From Viscum album (taxonomy: Eukaryota > Streptophyta > Magnoliopsida > Santalales > Viscaceae), in NCBI GenBank assembly GCA_963277665.1, contig OY728125.1, positions 1,712,456,889 through 1,712,520,888 on the forward strand: a stretch of 64,000 nt of DNA, in the 5' to 3' direction. Positions 13,641 through 26,370 of the stretch are shown here, in pieces. The notes beneath the pieces were generated by a model. That model ran no database searches. It saw only the letters and a program-made list of their open reading frames with translations, and was not told where the DNA came from. The stretch's first letter is position 1. Every line of letters starts with the position of its first letter. The translations under genes were made by a program, and so were the position numbers.

Positions 13641-15800
13641 TTTTAATGGGGGGATGATGTTGAGTCGATTTCTATATAGTGGCGATGATGGAAATGAGTT
13701 GGGTTTAATCATCTCCAAAGCAATTCAATAGTATTTGGGGAATGTTACTTTACCCAGAGGTCCTGCTCAGTCAATTGGGTGTCCCAATGTAACATTGATA
13801 AAGATTTTATTGCCTCTAGATGGTCTCTTCAGAATTTAGATGTGACCTCAGTATCATTCAACGAATCAGAAGAACAAAATTTGCGAACATTTTCCATGTT
13901 TAGAGTTGCCGATTCTTTTATAATCTAGTGGAAATGAAATATAGGTCTTGTTTCTAGAAAACATGGATGTCTCCACAAATCATATGGAAATATTTATGTA
14001 CTATATAATTTGGCATTCCCTTATTCTGTGACATTCTAAATCCTAGTGGCATAATGATTTTTAAAATATGCATTCATCAATTTAGGGTTCCAAAAATTGG
14101 GAAATTTTATCAATAGGTGAGGGATTTTTTCATCTTTATTCCCTATTAAGAAGTAAAATTCAAATAATGAGGGTTTGAGACTATATCCCTCTTGATAGGT
14201 TTCTTACACATTCATCATGGGTACTTAAAAATTAATCTAACCTAGAAGAAAAAACAATTCATTTTTGGGTCATAATGTATGTCCTTCACTACATAATATG
14301 GAATCTAATTTTTAATAATTTTTATTTCTATTGGTGTTCTAATAAATATTGATAGAAAATATAGATCATTAGATATTTTTATTTTTCTCAATATATGGTT
14401 GATGTAGATCTTAACTATACTCTAATTCATAATATCTTCTTATCAACCATTAATGAAGAATATTCTTTAACAATTTCATATGAATTGATTCCATATTTTT
14501 TTATCAAAATGTACTTCTATGTTCAATAGTCAATTTAATTACAAAAAAAAATCATATTCCTACCACTATTTAATTTATATGGACATGAGGAGGTGGGTTT
14601 GAAAATAAAATAGATCCCAATTAATGTTGTGGAGGTATTCCATTGTTGAATCTTCTACTGCTAGTGCTCCTCAGTGTTCACAGGTATCTAATAACCCTAA
14701 ATTTTCATTAATTATATCCAACTACCCTAGTGTTCATGGTGCACCCTTGTACCATTGGTCCGGGGATTACATTTTTGAGGAAGAGGAAGTTTCATGACAA
14801 TTTATTTATACTGACAATTATTTTTGAGATTTTTGTTTAAAATAAATTGAGATATTGGGGACACCTTTGGACTATATTTATGATCAATTTGCTAATTAAT
14901 CTGTTGTAAAATCAATGTTTGATAAGGAATAGTGGTTATTAAAAACAATGTCCAGTACCAAATGAAATGGGAGGAGTAAAATGGTAATTTTATCCACTAA
15001 AAACTCCAAAAAAACCCTCATACAGTAATGAAGATATTGATGGACCCTCTCTCATAAGGATATTAACAACAGTTCTGGGTTTGAAGGAATCAGATTTTGT
15101 TAGAAACAAATTTTCTTTTTTATTTTGAAGAATCTATTTTTATTCATATAAGGTTTCAGAAATATATTTATGGTACCTCTATAGTTTTTTTAAAAACAAA
15201 ATAAGAAGAGGGTAAACATGTAATTCTTAACTCTACCCGATTTATTGAAATATCCGTCACTTGGGAGGTTACTTAGTATAAAAAAGTAATGGAAGTGGAG
15301 ATTCTGTAGGTGGGTCAGGAGACTGTTGGTGATCCATTGGTTACTGTAGAAATGAGTCACGAAGATCATTAAAATATTAATGTTTTAGGAAGATATTCCT
15401 AGGTTGTGTGATACTCAACAAAACAGTAAAGCTTGGTGGGTGATAAGGTTCTAACTTGCAATTAATTTGAATTACTTTCTCCTAAATTTGATATGGATGA
15501 TGGTAAAATAAATGATGTTCAATCTAATGTTATTGTTTAATTAAATGATTTTGATAATTTTTTTAGTTGATTGTGGTGGTGGGCATTGGTAGTTGTTCAT
15601 CAAATAGAGAAGGGGGTGGCATCCTCTCAACCGGGGTGGATAATTTCTTTTTGTATAATGAGTATCCATTCTAACACTCATTAATTGTTTCCCCTATTTT
15701 TCACCTTTTTCTTTTTTGTTAGGGATAATGTGGTTTGGCTGACTCCATCAATCCCCCATTGGCTTCTTTTTTTCATAATAAAGGGTTCTTGACCCATATT
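13641..15800 (+). other. Unassigned sequence with a LINE-like 3' end
   Basis: The base composition is less extreme than the flanks between 13641 and about 15800, as expected of decayed coding DNA, but I recognise no domain in any frame. Near its end a T-rich segment is followed by AATAAAGGGTTCTTGACCC. The GGGT-TCTTG-ACCC hairpin at 15783-15795 resembles the short hairpin just before the tail of plant L1-type LINEs. A non-LTR retrotransposon remnant on the plus strand is the best guess. It could equally be other degenerate coding DNA. Confidence 0.3.
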
Positions 15801-16900
15801 ATTCTATATATATATATATATCTATGTGTTTCTAGATATGTTTGAAGATTATTTAATGAATATCAGTTTATTTTTAATATTTATTCATTTATATCTTAAT
15901 ATATTTTATTTAGTTATTTTTTAAACCAGTATCTATTCATTTTAAATTAGTATATTTTTGTAAAAACGGAATTCGTGGTGCAATTATTGAAATTTTTGTC
16001 CTAGATACATTCAACACAAAGAGGATAGAATCTAGATTTGTGACTTCCAAATCTATAAAATTGTGAATTGATGTTAGAGATGACGATCAATATATGGATT
16101 CTATCACTAACAAGAAGGGTGGAGAAACATGTCATATTAATGAAAATGCAAGCTCTTCTGATGATCAATGTTATGTGGTAATATACCATTAAATGTTTCT
16201 AAAACAAAAAAATTTATTTCTAAATATATTAAAAATTCCACAATTAAGGAATGTGTGGTGGAAGAGTATATAAACTCATAAATAAAATTCATTTCAGTGG
16301 TGATTGAGTGAGATAGGATTCCATAAGGGCTCGGTGATTCGTTGGTAGATTGGATTGACAATAAAGTATGCTATATCATTGAAAATTATAGCCTTAAATT
16401 TGGAAATTGGTTGATTATCTTCTAGTCATAGTGTTTATATCCTCTATAATTAAATATATGATCTTATTCGACCCATAGTAAGATTTATGGGGCCTATCAC
16501 AGAACGATGTACCCCATATCATGAGTAAAAATGGAATTGAAAATAAAGATGGTTCAAGTGAATCATCTGAAAATAGTGACTTTGACTGATAGAAGTGAGA
16601 AATCGTATGGATGTGAGGATGACTTATTCAAGGTATATGTTACCATCAAGGCTGGGGTGAACGACGTTCAAATCATTGTATGGGTCAATCACGTGCTACT
16701 TATTTTTTATTTTTAGTTCTCTATGTATTATTTTCATTGATAGTTAGGGACCCTAGTTCATAGAATCAAATTTTTTTCTTGATGATGGTTTATTATGTAG
16801 GGTCTAACATCATATTTCCATTTTTTACATTTTTTTATTCATTAAAAAAATTGTATAGGGCCTTCGAGCCCTATCGTATACTTATTTCAAATATAATGAA
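15801..16900 (+). other. Probable LINE (L1-type) 3' end remnant
   Basis: The segment ends with a perfect 7-bp stem and six-base loop (ATAGGGC, CTTCGA, GCCCTAT; 16855-16874), followed by an A/T-rich tail. Plant L1 elements commonly end in a motif of the form TGTA-GGGC...GCCC before a poly(A) or simple tail. Upstream, a 61-codon frame (16531-16716) has no recognised domain. No reverse transcriptase motif is visible, so this may be a heavily 5'-truncated copy. Confidence 0.4.
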
Positions 16901-18235
16901 ATAAATTTTTAATAATATTATAATATATTCATTTTTATCCATTTTATATTCATTGATTTAATAATATTTATTTCATTAAATATATTTTAATTTTGAATAT
17001 TTTTTTTGGAATTTAGTAATTTTTATTATTTATTAACAATTTTTTACATATTATGTTTTCATATTTTTATAATGTTTGTAATTTATATAATTAATATATA
17101 TTCATTTTTATTCACTAATTGCTAATATAATAAATAATTTTTAATTTATATTGTTAATTTATTTAAATGGTATTTATATTATTGTTTTAATTTTCATAGA
17201 TAAAATAATAATATTTTATTATTACTTAATTTATAAAATTAATATTGTTTATTTATTCATTTTAATTTGATTTTTAAAATGGTTTATTTGGGAAAATTGG
17301 TTCTGGGATAAAATCTCATTTTATTAGTTCTGAATAGTAATGATAAAGAAAAAATGGTGCTGATAAAGGCCACATTCATTATTTTTTTCACATAATCCTG
17401 ATAATACCCTTAAATACATTTAAAATAACAATTCCAAATGGTATTGAACATCATGTTGTTTAATATCTCACAGAACTAATTCATTTTCATAGAAATTTTG
17501 TATTTTTTAGATGATCTGCCTCTCAAAATAAAATTTATAAAAATTTTAACTTGTTTTTAAGGATTTCTATCCAATAATTAACTTTTTCCACAATTGTTTC
17601 ATTTATCTTACTATATTTTTTATAAACCTTCTTCTCAATAATTTCCGTTTGAAATCGGGTTTTCAACATATTCACCTGTATTTTTATGGATAAATCAACT
17701 CGTTATGTGTTATTTCCATACCAATTTAATATTATTTATCATTCTAAATATTCGAAAACTCAATACTCTACAAATATTCATCTATAAATGATATTTTTTC
17801 AAAAAAATATTGAAATTTATATTGGTACCCCATAATGTATTCCCATTTATTTTTAAATCCACTCTCTACATAACATTTATTACACTTGAGAATCAATTTT
17901 TTATGAATCTCATCTTATTCATATAAAATAACCCAAAATTAATCCTTCTATATATATTCCATTGATACTTAACCTTGTTATCACATTAAATAATATAAAA
18001 AATTCGAAATATAATTTATTACAAGTAATATATGAGTTATATAAAATAAATTTCAAATCTATTAAAAAATATAATAATAATTTAAATGTTATATATATAT
18101 ATATATTTGTAGATTGTAAATAATAAATTACTAAAATAAAAGTATTCAAATAAATAAATTATAATATATATTTTAATATTCAAAATTATTATTTATCTAT
18201 ATATGGTTAAGAATTATCACTCGATTTTTCCTTAT
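16901..18235. other. AT-rich intergenic DNA, nothing recognised
   Basis: Dense TTATT/AATAT-type sequence with no protein motif, terminal repeat or RNA gene. A minus-strand frame at 17919-18149 is low-complexity and not believable as a gene. Confidence 0.65.
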
Positions 18236-19500
18236 TAACTGGGTCTTTGTGGTTAAATATTAGTCATTTTTTTCTTTGGATTCCTTTAAAAATTTAATAT
18301 GTTATTGAGAGTAATGATAAGAATAGTCTCCTAAGCCGTTTACCTATATTTTAACGTGATTATTATTATAAATATCGAATAAATACTAACTGAGGATCGA
18401 AAGGACTAGTGTATTTGGATGATTATGTACATAAAACATAAATATGAAACTAAAATAAAATGTATCTATCTTAATACCCCTAATGAGATCCTAAATCCCT
18501 TTTATATATTAAAATATCATAATAAAACATGGGGAATACGTACACATAAAGGGTGAGATAAAAACTCAATAAGCGAATTAATATGGTAACAAAGAATTCC
18601 ACATGATCCTAAAGTCATAACATAATATCCTAAAAGAGAAAGATCATATGTAAAATTATGGGATCATAAAATTGAAAATTGAATCATAACAGCGAGGAAA
18701 TATCTGATTTATGTAAAAACAATAACACATGATATAAGCATAATTAAAGGATACCATCCAAGATAATGTCACACGGTGTATAAAGTCCAACCATGGATTT
18801 TTTTATTACGTAATCCCAAAAATTCAGTCTCATCATTGGATAATTATATAGACACACCCATTATTACATGTACATGCTTCTGTGTTCCCAAAAACAAAAT
18901 CAATCATAAGGAATCAATATAAGAAGAACTCCTAGAAAGGAATGTGTGGTATAATATTTCATAATTTCATAATCAATGTACATTCCATAATGATTCCAAA
19001 TAGATGATGGACTTAAATATTTTGGACATTCATAAATGATTATATAATCACAATTCACAAAATAAGGTGTTTATTTGGAAGAAGAAATATTGTAAAATGG
19101 AATGTAGTTGGGTATAGAAATGAACATTCAAAATGGTTTTTTAGATAATTAGTTAATGAATTTTGGTGATAGAATAAGGATGATATTTTGGATAAAATAA
19201 ATAGGTAAACTAGAATTATTAAACATAAAATATTCCTTTATTTAATTAAATCATTATTTTTAATTAATAAATTAGATGATTTTTACTATAATGAATTAAG
19301 GGATAGAAAATTTTCTCTTATGTGGGTAAGATTTTAACGAAGTCATTTTAAAAATGAACATAATGCATCAATTACCCCATTAGATGAAGGTATAAGAAAG
19401 TAGAGAAATATTTAATATAAATATTTTTATATATATAATTTACAATCATAAAATTCTAATAAATAGATGAAAAAGGTGATTCCAAGAGAAAACGGTCCCA
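18236..19500 (-). repeat. Decayed gypsy-type LTR remnant, minus strand
   Basis: Read on the minus strand, this region shows the usual 3' half of a plant gypsy LTR: a TTATTGAG...CTCACCC signature (plus-strand coordinates 18551-18573), then a segment containing an AGGGGTATTAAGAT block. That block is comparable to the AGGGGATAAGAGC block that follows the same signature at 31605-31627. Outer limits are approximate, because neither LTR end nor an internal domain could be fixed. Confidence 0.4.
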
Positions 19501-20352
19501 ACCCAATGAAAAGTGTGGATTTTAGGGATCACATAACTTATGTTGGAGAATCATTTTACACTTGCAATTAATTTCTAGAATAATAATATTAAATTCATTA
19601 AATAGTAAACTCAAAACCATATCCAAACGTCTCTTATATGACTACCTCAATTATTTGTATTCAAACGCATCTCATTTGGTTCAGAACTCTAACTAAAACA
19701 TCATTATAAATTATTTAAAGATTTATTCTTCAAAATATTTCTCATTAATGACCATTTTATTAAAATGGTTTTAATGAATTATTTATATGGACATTAAAGT
19801 TTTAAAAATAAAATTAAAATTGAAAATTTTAATGTGGTATAGGACACTTTGATTCAAAAATCTATTTTAAACGGCTTCATGATTAATAGACAGACATTTA
19901 AATGTTTTCATGAAAAGAGAGATATTTCTCTCAAATAGTTTTGATGCTTATTTTCATCTATGTCAATAACATTAATTATTCTCGATTGAGGATAATTTAT
20001 TATAATAAATTCATAAATATTGTATTTAATGAGTTTTGTTTGATAGTGGATGTTCTATTTTTATACCATTAATGGGTTGTGGTTAAAATATTAACATTTT
20101 GTATGCTAGTTTTAATACGAATGTATGGATTATGTTTCATCCTTTTCATATGAGGAATTCATTGGACTTAGTAAGTGATGGTTGGATCCCTCTATAGATA
20201 CTAGAAGCATCAGTAGTTCTCATGAGACAAACTAGTGTCTTGGAACAAGGCCATGAATAATTCTTTTTTGTAGTTTTGGCACGAGGACTTGTCTATGTGG
20301 TTATGATGTCTAATATTATGCATCACATCATTATGAAATTATATATTGATAT
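19501..20352 (+). repeat. Left part of an older LTR, split by element A
   Basis: The last few hundred bases before element A match in style the middle of a gypsy LTR. They continue, without the insertion, into 31427-31886, which carries the LTR 3' half. The insertion target GATAT (20348-20352) is duplicated at 31427-31431. The left boundary of this older LTR was not found; 19501 is a nominal limit. A small hairpin with GAGAGA/TCTCTC arms lies near 19916-19932. Confidence 0.45.
20348..20352. repeat. Target-site duplication, left copy (GATAT)
   Basis: The five bases GATAT directly precede the first base of the 5' LTR of element A and are repeated exactly after its 3' LTR. A 5-bp duplication is the normal footprint of Ty3/gypsy integrase. 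Confidence 0.9.
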
Positions 20353-21439
20353 TGTAAAGCCCCGTATATTTCAAGGAAATTTTTTTCTTAATTACTTTGG
20401 AATTTTACGAGTCTGTGGCTTCTAACGACACTTGATTACGAGACCCGGTGTGCCCGGAATCAATTTCTGAAGTTTAGCTCGGGTATGATCAGTAAACGAA
20501 CGAACGAGTTTTTCTATCTTTTGAACCGGTGCTCGTATTTGAAATCTGAGGGCACCGATGAACTCATAGCACCAGTAATTTCTTAAGGGGACCTTTACTG
20601 CAGTTGCATTTTAAGCGGGTTGAGAATTTATATTTGTGGAATTAGTTTAAAATAAATAAAATTGTTGAACAATTTTATTTTAATAACCTTGGAAGTTAAA
20701 CCCTCCCATGGGAAGTTGTTGGTGAGGCCCACAACCACACAACTTCCCATGTGTTTTTATATGAGAGGTGGGGCTCAGACGATCCCCAACCTTTCATCTC
20801 CCATAACCCTCTTTAAACTCCACAAAGCTCTCATAAACCCCCCCCCCCCCACTAAACACCCTTGTTTAATGTTCGTCAACTCTCCCATATTTATGAGACC
20901 TCTCACCTCTTACTCTCCCTCTCTTTATTAATTTCCAACACATTAATTTAATGAATTCAACCACACCAATTAAATAAAGAAGTGGTTTGAAATTGAAATT
21001 TAAATTACATGTGAAAATGAAATAACAGTGGAAGCCTATTATTTTATTTCTGGGAGGACTTTCGTTGTGATAAGGAGAATTTGGAGAGCTCTTGAGATTA
21101 TGAAGAACACCGGCCCAATGATGAAGAACGACGTCTCCTTCAACGAAGAACACCAGTTCCACAAAAAATGACAACGCACCTTCCTTTCTCTTCTCCGCGA
21201 CAAGTGAGGATACACCGCTTCCTCCTCGGATGCACTCTAACGACGTCTATGAATCCTCACCTCGTGACGCCGTGTTCCGCGACACCCAATGTACGAACAC
21301 AATTATCGAGGTAGGGGAATCAAGTTCAATTTTATTGGATTAAAATTATACCTCGTTTGTCGTTGATCATCTTGCTTGTCCGTATTATTGTTATCACATG
21401 ACGTGAAGGGTGCGGGTCAAACCAACAAGGCACGATCAC

Positions 21440-22030
21440 CCTCCGTTTGATCATGTTTAATATTTTGGGAATCGGCCAACGAAGGTGGAGGAAGCACGGC
21501 ACCGTCGCGCCGTGCCGGGAACGCGGCAGAGGACGCCGATGCCATCACCTCAGTTGTGTAGAAGAAACTGTGGCCTTCTTCGCGGGCCACTTCGGCGGAA
21601 GTACCCGCCGGCCCAACGGCCGGCTAGGCGAAGGGGAGTCGCGACGCCATGAGGGCGCCGCACTGGAAAACCAGTCGGCCCGTCGGCCGGCTGGGCGGAG
21701 CAGATCCGGGGCGCCAGGAGGGCGCCGCGCCGGATGAGACGCGGCCCGTCGTGCGGGCTGCTTGCGCTAGATGGTCAGCCGGCCTAGCCAGCCAGTTTGT
21801 GAAGGGCGGCGCCGCATTGCGCCACAGCCGGGGGGCTATGCCCCCTCGGACCACGCAGCCGGCCAGGCCGTGCCCCACCGTGTCGGGCCGTGCCACATAG
21901 GGTCGGGCCGTGCCCCTTCCGGCCGGTCCACATCCTTCGAGCCGAGCTGCGTTTTCCCTCGGGCCGTTCTGACACCCCTGCCGGGTCAGACCCAACAAAC
22001 TGGGTGACCCGACCTTCCATCCCACTGGGC
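21440..22030. other. GC- and CpG-rich block in the 5' LTR of A
   Basis: About 590 bp are strongly GC-rich, with many CGGCC/GGGCC and CGTGCC words, inside an otherwise AT-rich window. Short imperfect repeats of the type CGGGCCGTGCC occur around 21880-21920. A matching block occurs in the 3' LTR. Overlapping open frames of 78-143 codons appear on both strands here, but the two LTR copies do not preserve one frame consistently, so no gene is called. Confidence 0.8.
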
Positions 22031-22294
22031 TTAACGGGTCGGGCCCTTTATTCACTTAAACATTAGTAACTTAAAGACCGTGTGTCCGATCGACATGCCA
22101 TCTGCGGAACTGGGATCCTATTTACGAGGCGGGTCATTTGCGATACTCTAAGTGAGTTTTAGAAATCATTAGAAAATGTCTGGGTATTGAACGAGAATAT
22201 TTCTAACCGGGCCCCTGGAACGAAAAGGCCAATATCTCTCAGACCGGGCGTCCGATCGACGCGTCGTCTATCGTGTTGAGTTCCTTTTGACGAG

Positions 22295-22708
22295 ATGGAC
22301 CTTTGGGATACATCAACTCTGAATTTTGTGATAGTTGATTTATCTCCCCCTTTACTCGATGATTGGACCCTCCCGGAATCGAGTACACTGTGTGCGGGAA
22401 CCCTAGAGATGGCTGCGACTGCGACGACTACTATACTGGGATCCTCCCTAGGTTTGACGACTAAGATGACTGTATTTGGATCCTACGTGGGTTCGGCAGT
22501 GAGGACGAATGTACTTGGATCCTCCGTGGGTTTGGTAGCGATGCCGACTGTACTTGAATCCTACGTGGGTTCGACAGTGATGGTTACTATACTTGGATCC
22601 AACGTGGGTTCGACAACCATAACTTCTGTACTTGGATCCTACGTAGGTTCTGCAGAGGAGATGATAAAGAGGCTGCATCTAATCATCTCCACCCCTCTTC
22701 ATGAGTAG
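22295..22708 (+). other. Open frame over the 39-bp repeat, 5' LTR (137 codons)
   Basis: A Met-started frame of 137 codons spans the minisatellite. From about residue 49 it reads six imperfect 13-residue units of the form G-S-Y-V-G-S-(T/A)-V-x-T-x-V-L. The same frame is open in the 3' LTR (30299-30679, 126 codons), starting at a different Met. A second frame through the repeat, reading T-W-I-L-R-G-F per unit, is open in the 3' LTR but has stops in the 5' LTR. LTRs do not normally encode protein, and an array without stop codons stays open by construction. I list it as an open frame, not a proven gene. Confidence 0.3.
22439..22672. repeat. 39-bp minisatellite in the 5' LTR of A, six units
   Basis: Units start with GGATCC or a one-base variant at 22439, 22478, 22517, 22556, 22595 and 22634, so the period is exactly 39 bp. 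The core is about GGATCCTACGTGGGTTCG followed by a variable half ending TGTACTT. The last unit is partial. Confidence 0.93.
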
Positions 22709-23457
22709 TATACCCGTGTGAGCTAAGTCATGACTTGCAATCATTATCATTGATGTGATTGACTTCTTTCCTGTGTGGACCGGATTGTGCTTGGGATCGG
22801 ATGTTGGAGCTGATCTATGATTGATGACTTAGGTATATATATGGGAATATACATAAGTAGAGTTCGTTGATACTTCGTGTTTGTATCTTTCTATGGTGGT
22901 TTATCCTTCATTGATTCTAGGAGACCTTAGGGTGTTTCGGTGTCCCTACTGATTATCGTTTACTCACCCCTGCACGGGCTATGCCCGCACTACGTTGTGT
23001 TGGATGCAGACGACAGACATCACTGATCGAGGTGGAAGATTGTGGAGCTAGACAGTACCCGGAGGTGGAACACTAGATGGGATGTACACATAGCGGACAA
23101 CCGGACTCGAGGAGCTAAAGAGACCCTATGTACCCACCCAGCAGTTGGGATATCCGGACGACGAATCAGTGGTTTACACATTACTTTACTGCCATTGTAC
23201 CTTCATTCTCAGTTGTACTGTACATTCAGTTGGGTTTGTATACTGGCCCATTTACTTTTTAGCACTTACTTTTGTACTCAGTTTTACTTAGTGCTTGGTT
23301 CATTTGTGTACTCTGTTGTGTATGTTTTCTTATATAAAGGCAATTATGTCCCTTTTTATCAGGATTTACCCCTTTGGTGCTAGTCGCCAGCCCCTGGCCT
23401 ATGGAAGGCGGTCTTGGGGTAGTCACGAGACGAGCCTTGAGGACGGGTCATGAAAAA

Positions 23458-23470
23458 TTGGTATCAGAGG
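23458..23470 (+). other. Primer-binding site of element A
   Basis: TTGGTATCAGAGG matches the complement of the plant initiator methionine tRNA 3' end (TGGTATCAGAGC) except at the last base. It lies directly after the 5' LTR, where minus-strand DNA synthesis starts. Confidence 0.92.
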
Positions 23471-23740
23471 AGTCGGTTCTACGACAGAACTCAAGACTCT
23501 GATAATTTCTTCTTTGTGAAGCAATAGTCTTAAGACTATTGAGTGTGTTTATCAGTCCAGGGAGTCTATTATTGGTGCGGCAGCTGAAGTATCCAAACAC
23601 CAGGACCTTGACTTCTGATTTCTGACTCAGTGCACGAAAGCATTGATTTAATGTGTGTTTCAAAAGTTTTCTTTGTGATTAATTTGTGTCTACTCACCAG
23701 ATATACTGTACTAAGCATGGAACACCTGTTTTTTCTCAGG

Positions 23741-24680
23741 ATGGGCCCATGAAGGCTACTAGGTAGGGTTCCTTGTTACATGTGGGATGGCAGCCCACCG
23801 ATCGATGAGGTCTCGGTGAAGAGCCCCATTAAAACGGAGGAACCAGCGACACCACTACCCGATGGGCCACCGATAACACCAGCCCAAGCAGCGGAGAGTG
23901 CACGCCGCCTGAGTGCGTTGCACGAGTATCAGTGACAGAGGCCGCCCAGGTTCTGCAGAGAGACGTACCCTCAGGCAGTTGAGGATTGGATGGAGGCTAT
24001 CATCAGAGTCTTCAGATTGGTGGGGACACCAGAAGACCTTATGGTGATCCTTGCTGCGAGTCTCTTGAACGCAACATCATGTAGATGGTGGAGCCTGATG
24101 CTCCAAGTGCATGACGAGGCATCTCTACTTTGGACAGACTTCGAGAGCCTCTTCCACTCAGAGTTTTTTCCATCCACCCTATGTGCGGTGTGCATCCATG
24201 ACTTTATACAGCTGCGGCAGGACAAAATGACAGTAGCCCAGTACTCGGCTAGATTTACCGACCTCTCGTGCTACTCCACAGACATGGTATAGGACACATT
24301 ATTCTGGCCCCAGACATTTTAGCAAGGACTAAGGAATGAGATCCACAATTCGATGATCTCCCTCAAAATTCTGATGCAAGAAAGAGTACTGGAGCGAGCC
24401 CTTCTTGGAGAGATCTTTCTTGCTGAGCCAACCCCAGCAGCCTGACTCACCATAGGGCGACACGTAGAGGAGTCTTCTGTAGCTGGATGTAGACAAATGT
24501 CCCAATGGTCCAAGAAGACCAGGCCATTTGGTGGGAGACCTCAGGATATTGGTTCGGATGTGTGGGGAACACACAGTAGAGCCAATCATACGAGGGGCAG
24601 GTCTGGCTTTGCATTCGGCGGGTAGGGCCACATGGCTCGTGACTGCCCGAACCCTCATGCATAGAAGCGGAAGAAAGTAG
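23741..24680 (+). pseudogene. gag: Element A gag: capsid and CCHC-type nucleocapsid
   Basis: Gag forms the virus-like particle and packages element RNA. ATG at 23741 is in frame with everything up to the RT, so it is the likely start of a single gag-pol frame. Premature stops already occur at 23750 and 23933. The retrotransposon gag domain lies at about 23960-24420, with W-M-E-A-I in its N-terminal part, a C-R-W-W motif and the F-x-S-L-F-H-S-E-F-F-P stretch, typical of chromovirus capsids. The nucleocapsid knuckle survives as G-H-M-A-R-D-C-P near 24626-24650, but its first two cysteines have been lost and a stop lies just before it. The frame is otherwise unshifted; only nonsense and missense changes break it. 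Confidence 0.88.
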
Positions 24681-24889
24681 AGGGACCTCCCTGGTAGAGG
24701 AAGTGGTTCGACCATGGTGGTCCGTAGGGAGTAGGAAGATGAGGCAGAGGGGCTTGCCGAGCAGCAGGTGGTGGACCAAGCTTAGAGGCTCTACCACCAC
24801 AACCACCAGGAGGACCACCCCAACCACATGGAGCTGGAAGACAGGGGAAGGCTCTGCTCCAGGCAGTCAAGGCCGACGACCACAACACA
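24681..24889 (+). other. Gag-protease linker of element A
   Basis: A region rich in Pro and Gln or Arg codons between the nucleocapsid knuckle and the protease. It is poorly conserved in this family. Frames on the opposite strand here are shadows. Confidence 0.5.
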
Positions 24890-25290
24890 CCAGAGATGAT
24901 TCAAGTTACTATATGTGTCAAATCCACCCTTGCTGCAGTTCTTATAGACACAATAGTGAGTCATTATTCTATTGCCGCTACCCTTTTTCGGAGATCGAAG
25001 ATTCAGATGGAGACGTTGGCTCGATCCATACGACTAGAGACTCCTAGGGGAGGAGACTCGATGATTACGTACTGGTGCCAACAGTGTGAGATTACTCTAG
25101 GAGGCGAGATCTTCGGCTGGGATCTTCTTGTAGAGGCGTCGAGGCCTTTTGATGTCATATTGGGCATGAATTGGTTATCAACTGTCCATGCCCAGATCAA
25201 CTATATTAGGCGCAAAGTGCGGTGTGTCTGCACAGATGGGAGTAGGTTCACCTTCACCGGCAAGAAGAGAGCCGCTGCAGCATAGGATGG
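24890..25290 (+). pseudogene. Element A aspartic protease
   Basis: The retroviral-type protease cleaves the gag-pol polyprotein. In the same frame as gag, the segment A-V-L-I-D-T-I-V-S-H-Y-S-I-A corresponds to the family consensus L-I-D-T/S-G-A-T/S-H-S-F, so the catalytic glycine after D-T has become Ile. Downstream, P-F-D-V-I-L-G-M-N-W-L matches the conserved F-D-V-I-L-G-M-D-W-L block at the protease C-terminus. The D-T-G loss would inactivate the enzyme even if the stops were absent. Confidence 0.88.
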
Positions 25291-25419
25291 GATTTCTTAG
25301 AGGAGAGGGCAGCTGATCACACATCAGTTGGCTAGTCTTATCCTCAGAGCAGTTGATGTGCGGATTTCGAGATTTATTGTTGTGGTGGATCAGTATGCAT
25401 ACATTTTCCCTAACAACGT

Positions 25420-26370
25420 TCTAGGACTACCTCCATGTAGAGAGGTAGACTTCTACATAGAAATGTACCCTGGGACAACACTGATATCTACTCTAGCATA
25501 TCGGATGGCTCTCGCTGAGCTTCATGAGCTATAGGTACAACTGGAGGACTTACATGGAAAGGAATTCATCTGACCCACTGTTTCACCCTGGGCTTCTCCG
25601 ATTTTATTCACCAAGAAGGTGGATGGGAGCTTACGACTATGTGTGAACTATCGTCGCCTGAATCAGGTGACCGTAAAGAAAAAGTACCCACTCTCGAGGA
25701 TTGGCGTCCTCTTTGATCAGATCAAGGGAGCACAACGGTTCTCAAAGATAGACCTCAGGTCAGGATATCATCAGCTCACAGTTCGAGATGAGGATGTGCA
25801 GAAGACGGCCATCAGGTGTCGGTATGGCCACTAAGAGTTATTGTTTATTCCCTTTGGCATAACCACTTCACCAGCAGTGTTCATGAGTCTCATGAGCAGG
25901 ATCTTCCATTCTTACCTTGATCGTTTTGTCATAGTCTTCATTGACGACATTCTGATTTACTCGACTACTAAGGAGGAGCACGCCTACCACTTACGGGTTT
26001 ACTGGACACACTCCGTGAGCACTAGATTTATGGTAAAATCTCAAAGTGCCAGTTCTGGATTCGAGATGTTCACTTTATTGGGTACGTCATCTCAGAGGCG
26101 GGAGTTGCAGTGGATCCTACGAAGATCGGGGGAGTACTTGGTTGGGAGCCACCTAGGAGAGTGACAGAGGTCCGGATATTCTTAGGTATGGCTGGGTACT
26201 ACCGGTAATTTGTGACAGACTTCTCCAAAGTTGCTGCACCGCATTCATCATTGAAGAAGAAGGGTAAACCCTTCATGTGGTCAGATAGATGCCAGCAGTG
26301 ATTCCAGGAGATGAGACAGAGATTGACCAGTGCGCCCATCATGAGGCTACCGGATGAGGGCGTAGCATAC
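25420..26370 (+). pseudogene. Element A reverse transcriptase and connection
   Basis: RT copies the element RNA into DNA. The frame continues from the protease. Recognisable blocks in order are P-P-x-R-E-V-D-F (about 25430), [44 protein letters not shown] and the catalytic F-I-D-D-I-L-I-Y-S box (25937-25963). Stops interrupt it, for example where Y-E-F is expected before I-P-F-G. A one-base frameshift near 26000 moves the thumb and connection to another frame, which then reads F-L-G-M-A-G-Y-Y-R up to about 26210. The D-D pair is intact. Confidence 0.93.

Larger units (their letters stand above)
20353..23455 (+). repeat. 5' LTR of element A
   Basis: It begins TGTAAAGCCCCG and ends ...GGGTCATGAAA, three bases before the primer-site core. 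At 3.1 kb it is long for any plant LTR. It contains a run of 13 C at 20838-20850, a GC-rich block at about 21440-22030, a 39-bp minisatellite at 22439-22672 and the CTACT...ACTCACCCC signature at 22946-22970. Promoter and polyadenylation sites should lie here, but no TATA box could be chosen with confidence. The open frames on both strands in the GC-rich block are by-products of its composition. Confidence 0.93.

Noticed and set aside
21447..22055. Overlapping open frames of 78-143 codons on both strands in the GC-rich LTR block
   Set aside because: GC-rich DNA lacks stop codons by chance. The frames are not consistently kept in the 3' LTR and show no domain.
22448..22678. 76-codon minus-strand frame of Thr-His-Val-Gly-Ser-Lys-Tyr repeats
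   Set aside because: It is the reverse reading of the 39-bp minisatellite, open because one stop-free unit is repeated.
24319..24888. Several minus-strand frames opposite gag
   Set aside because: They are antisense shadows of the gag region, which carries the capsid and nucleocapsid motifs on the plus strand.
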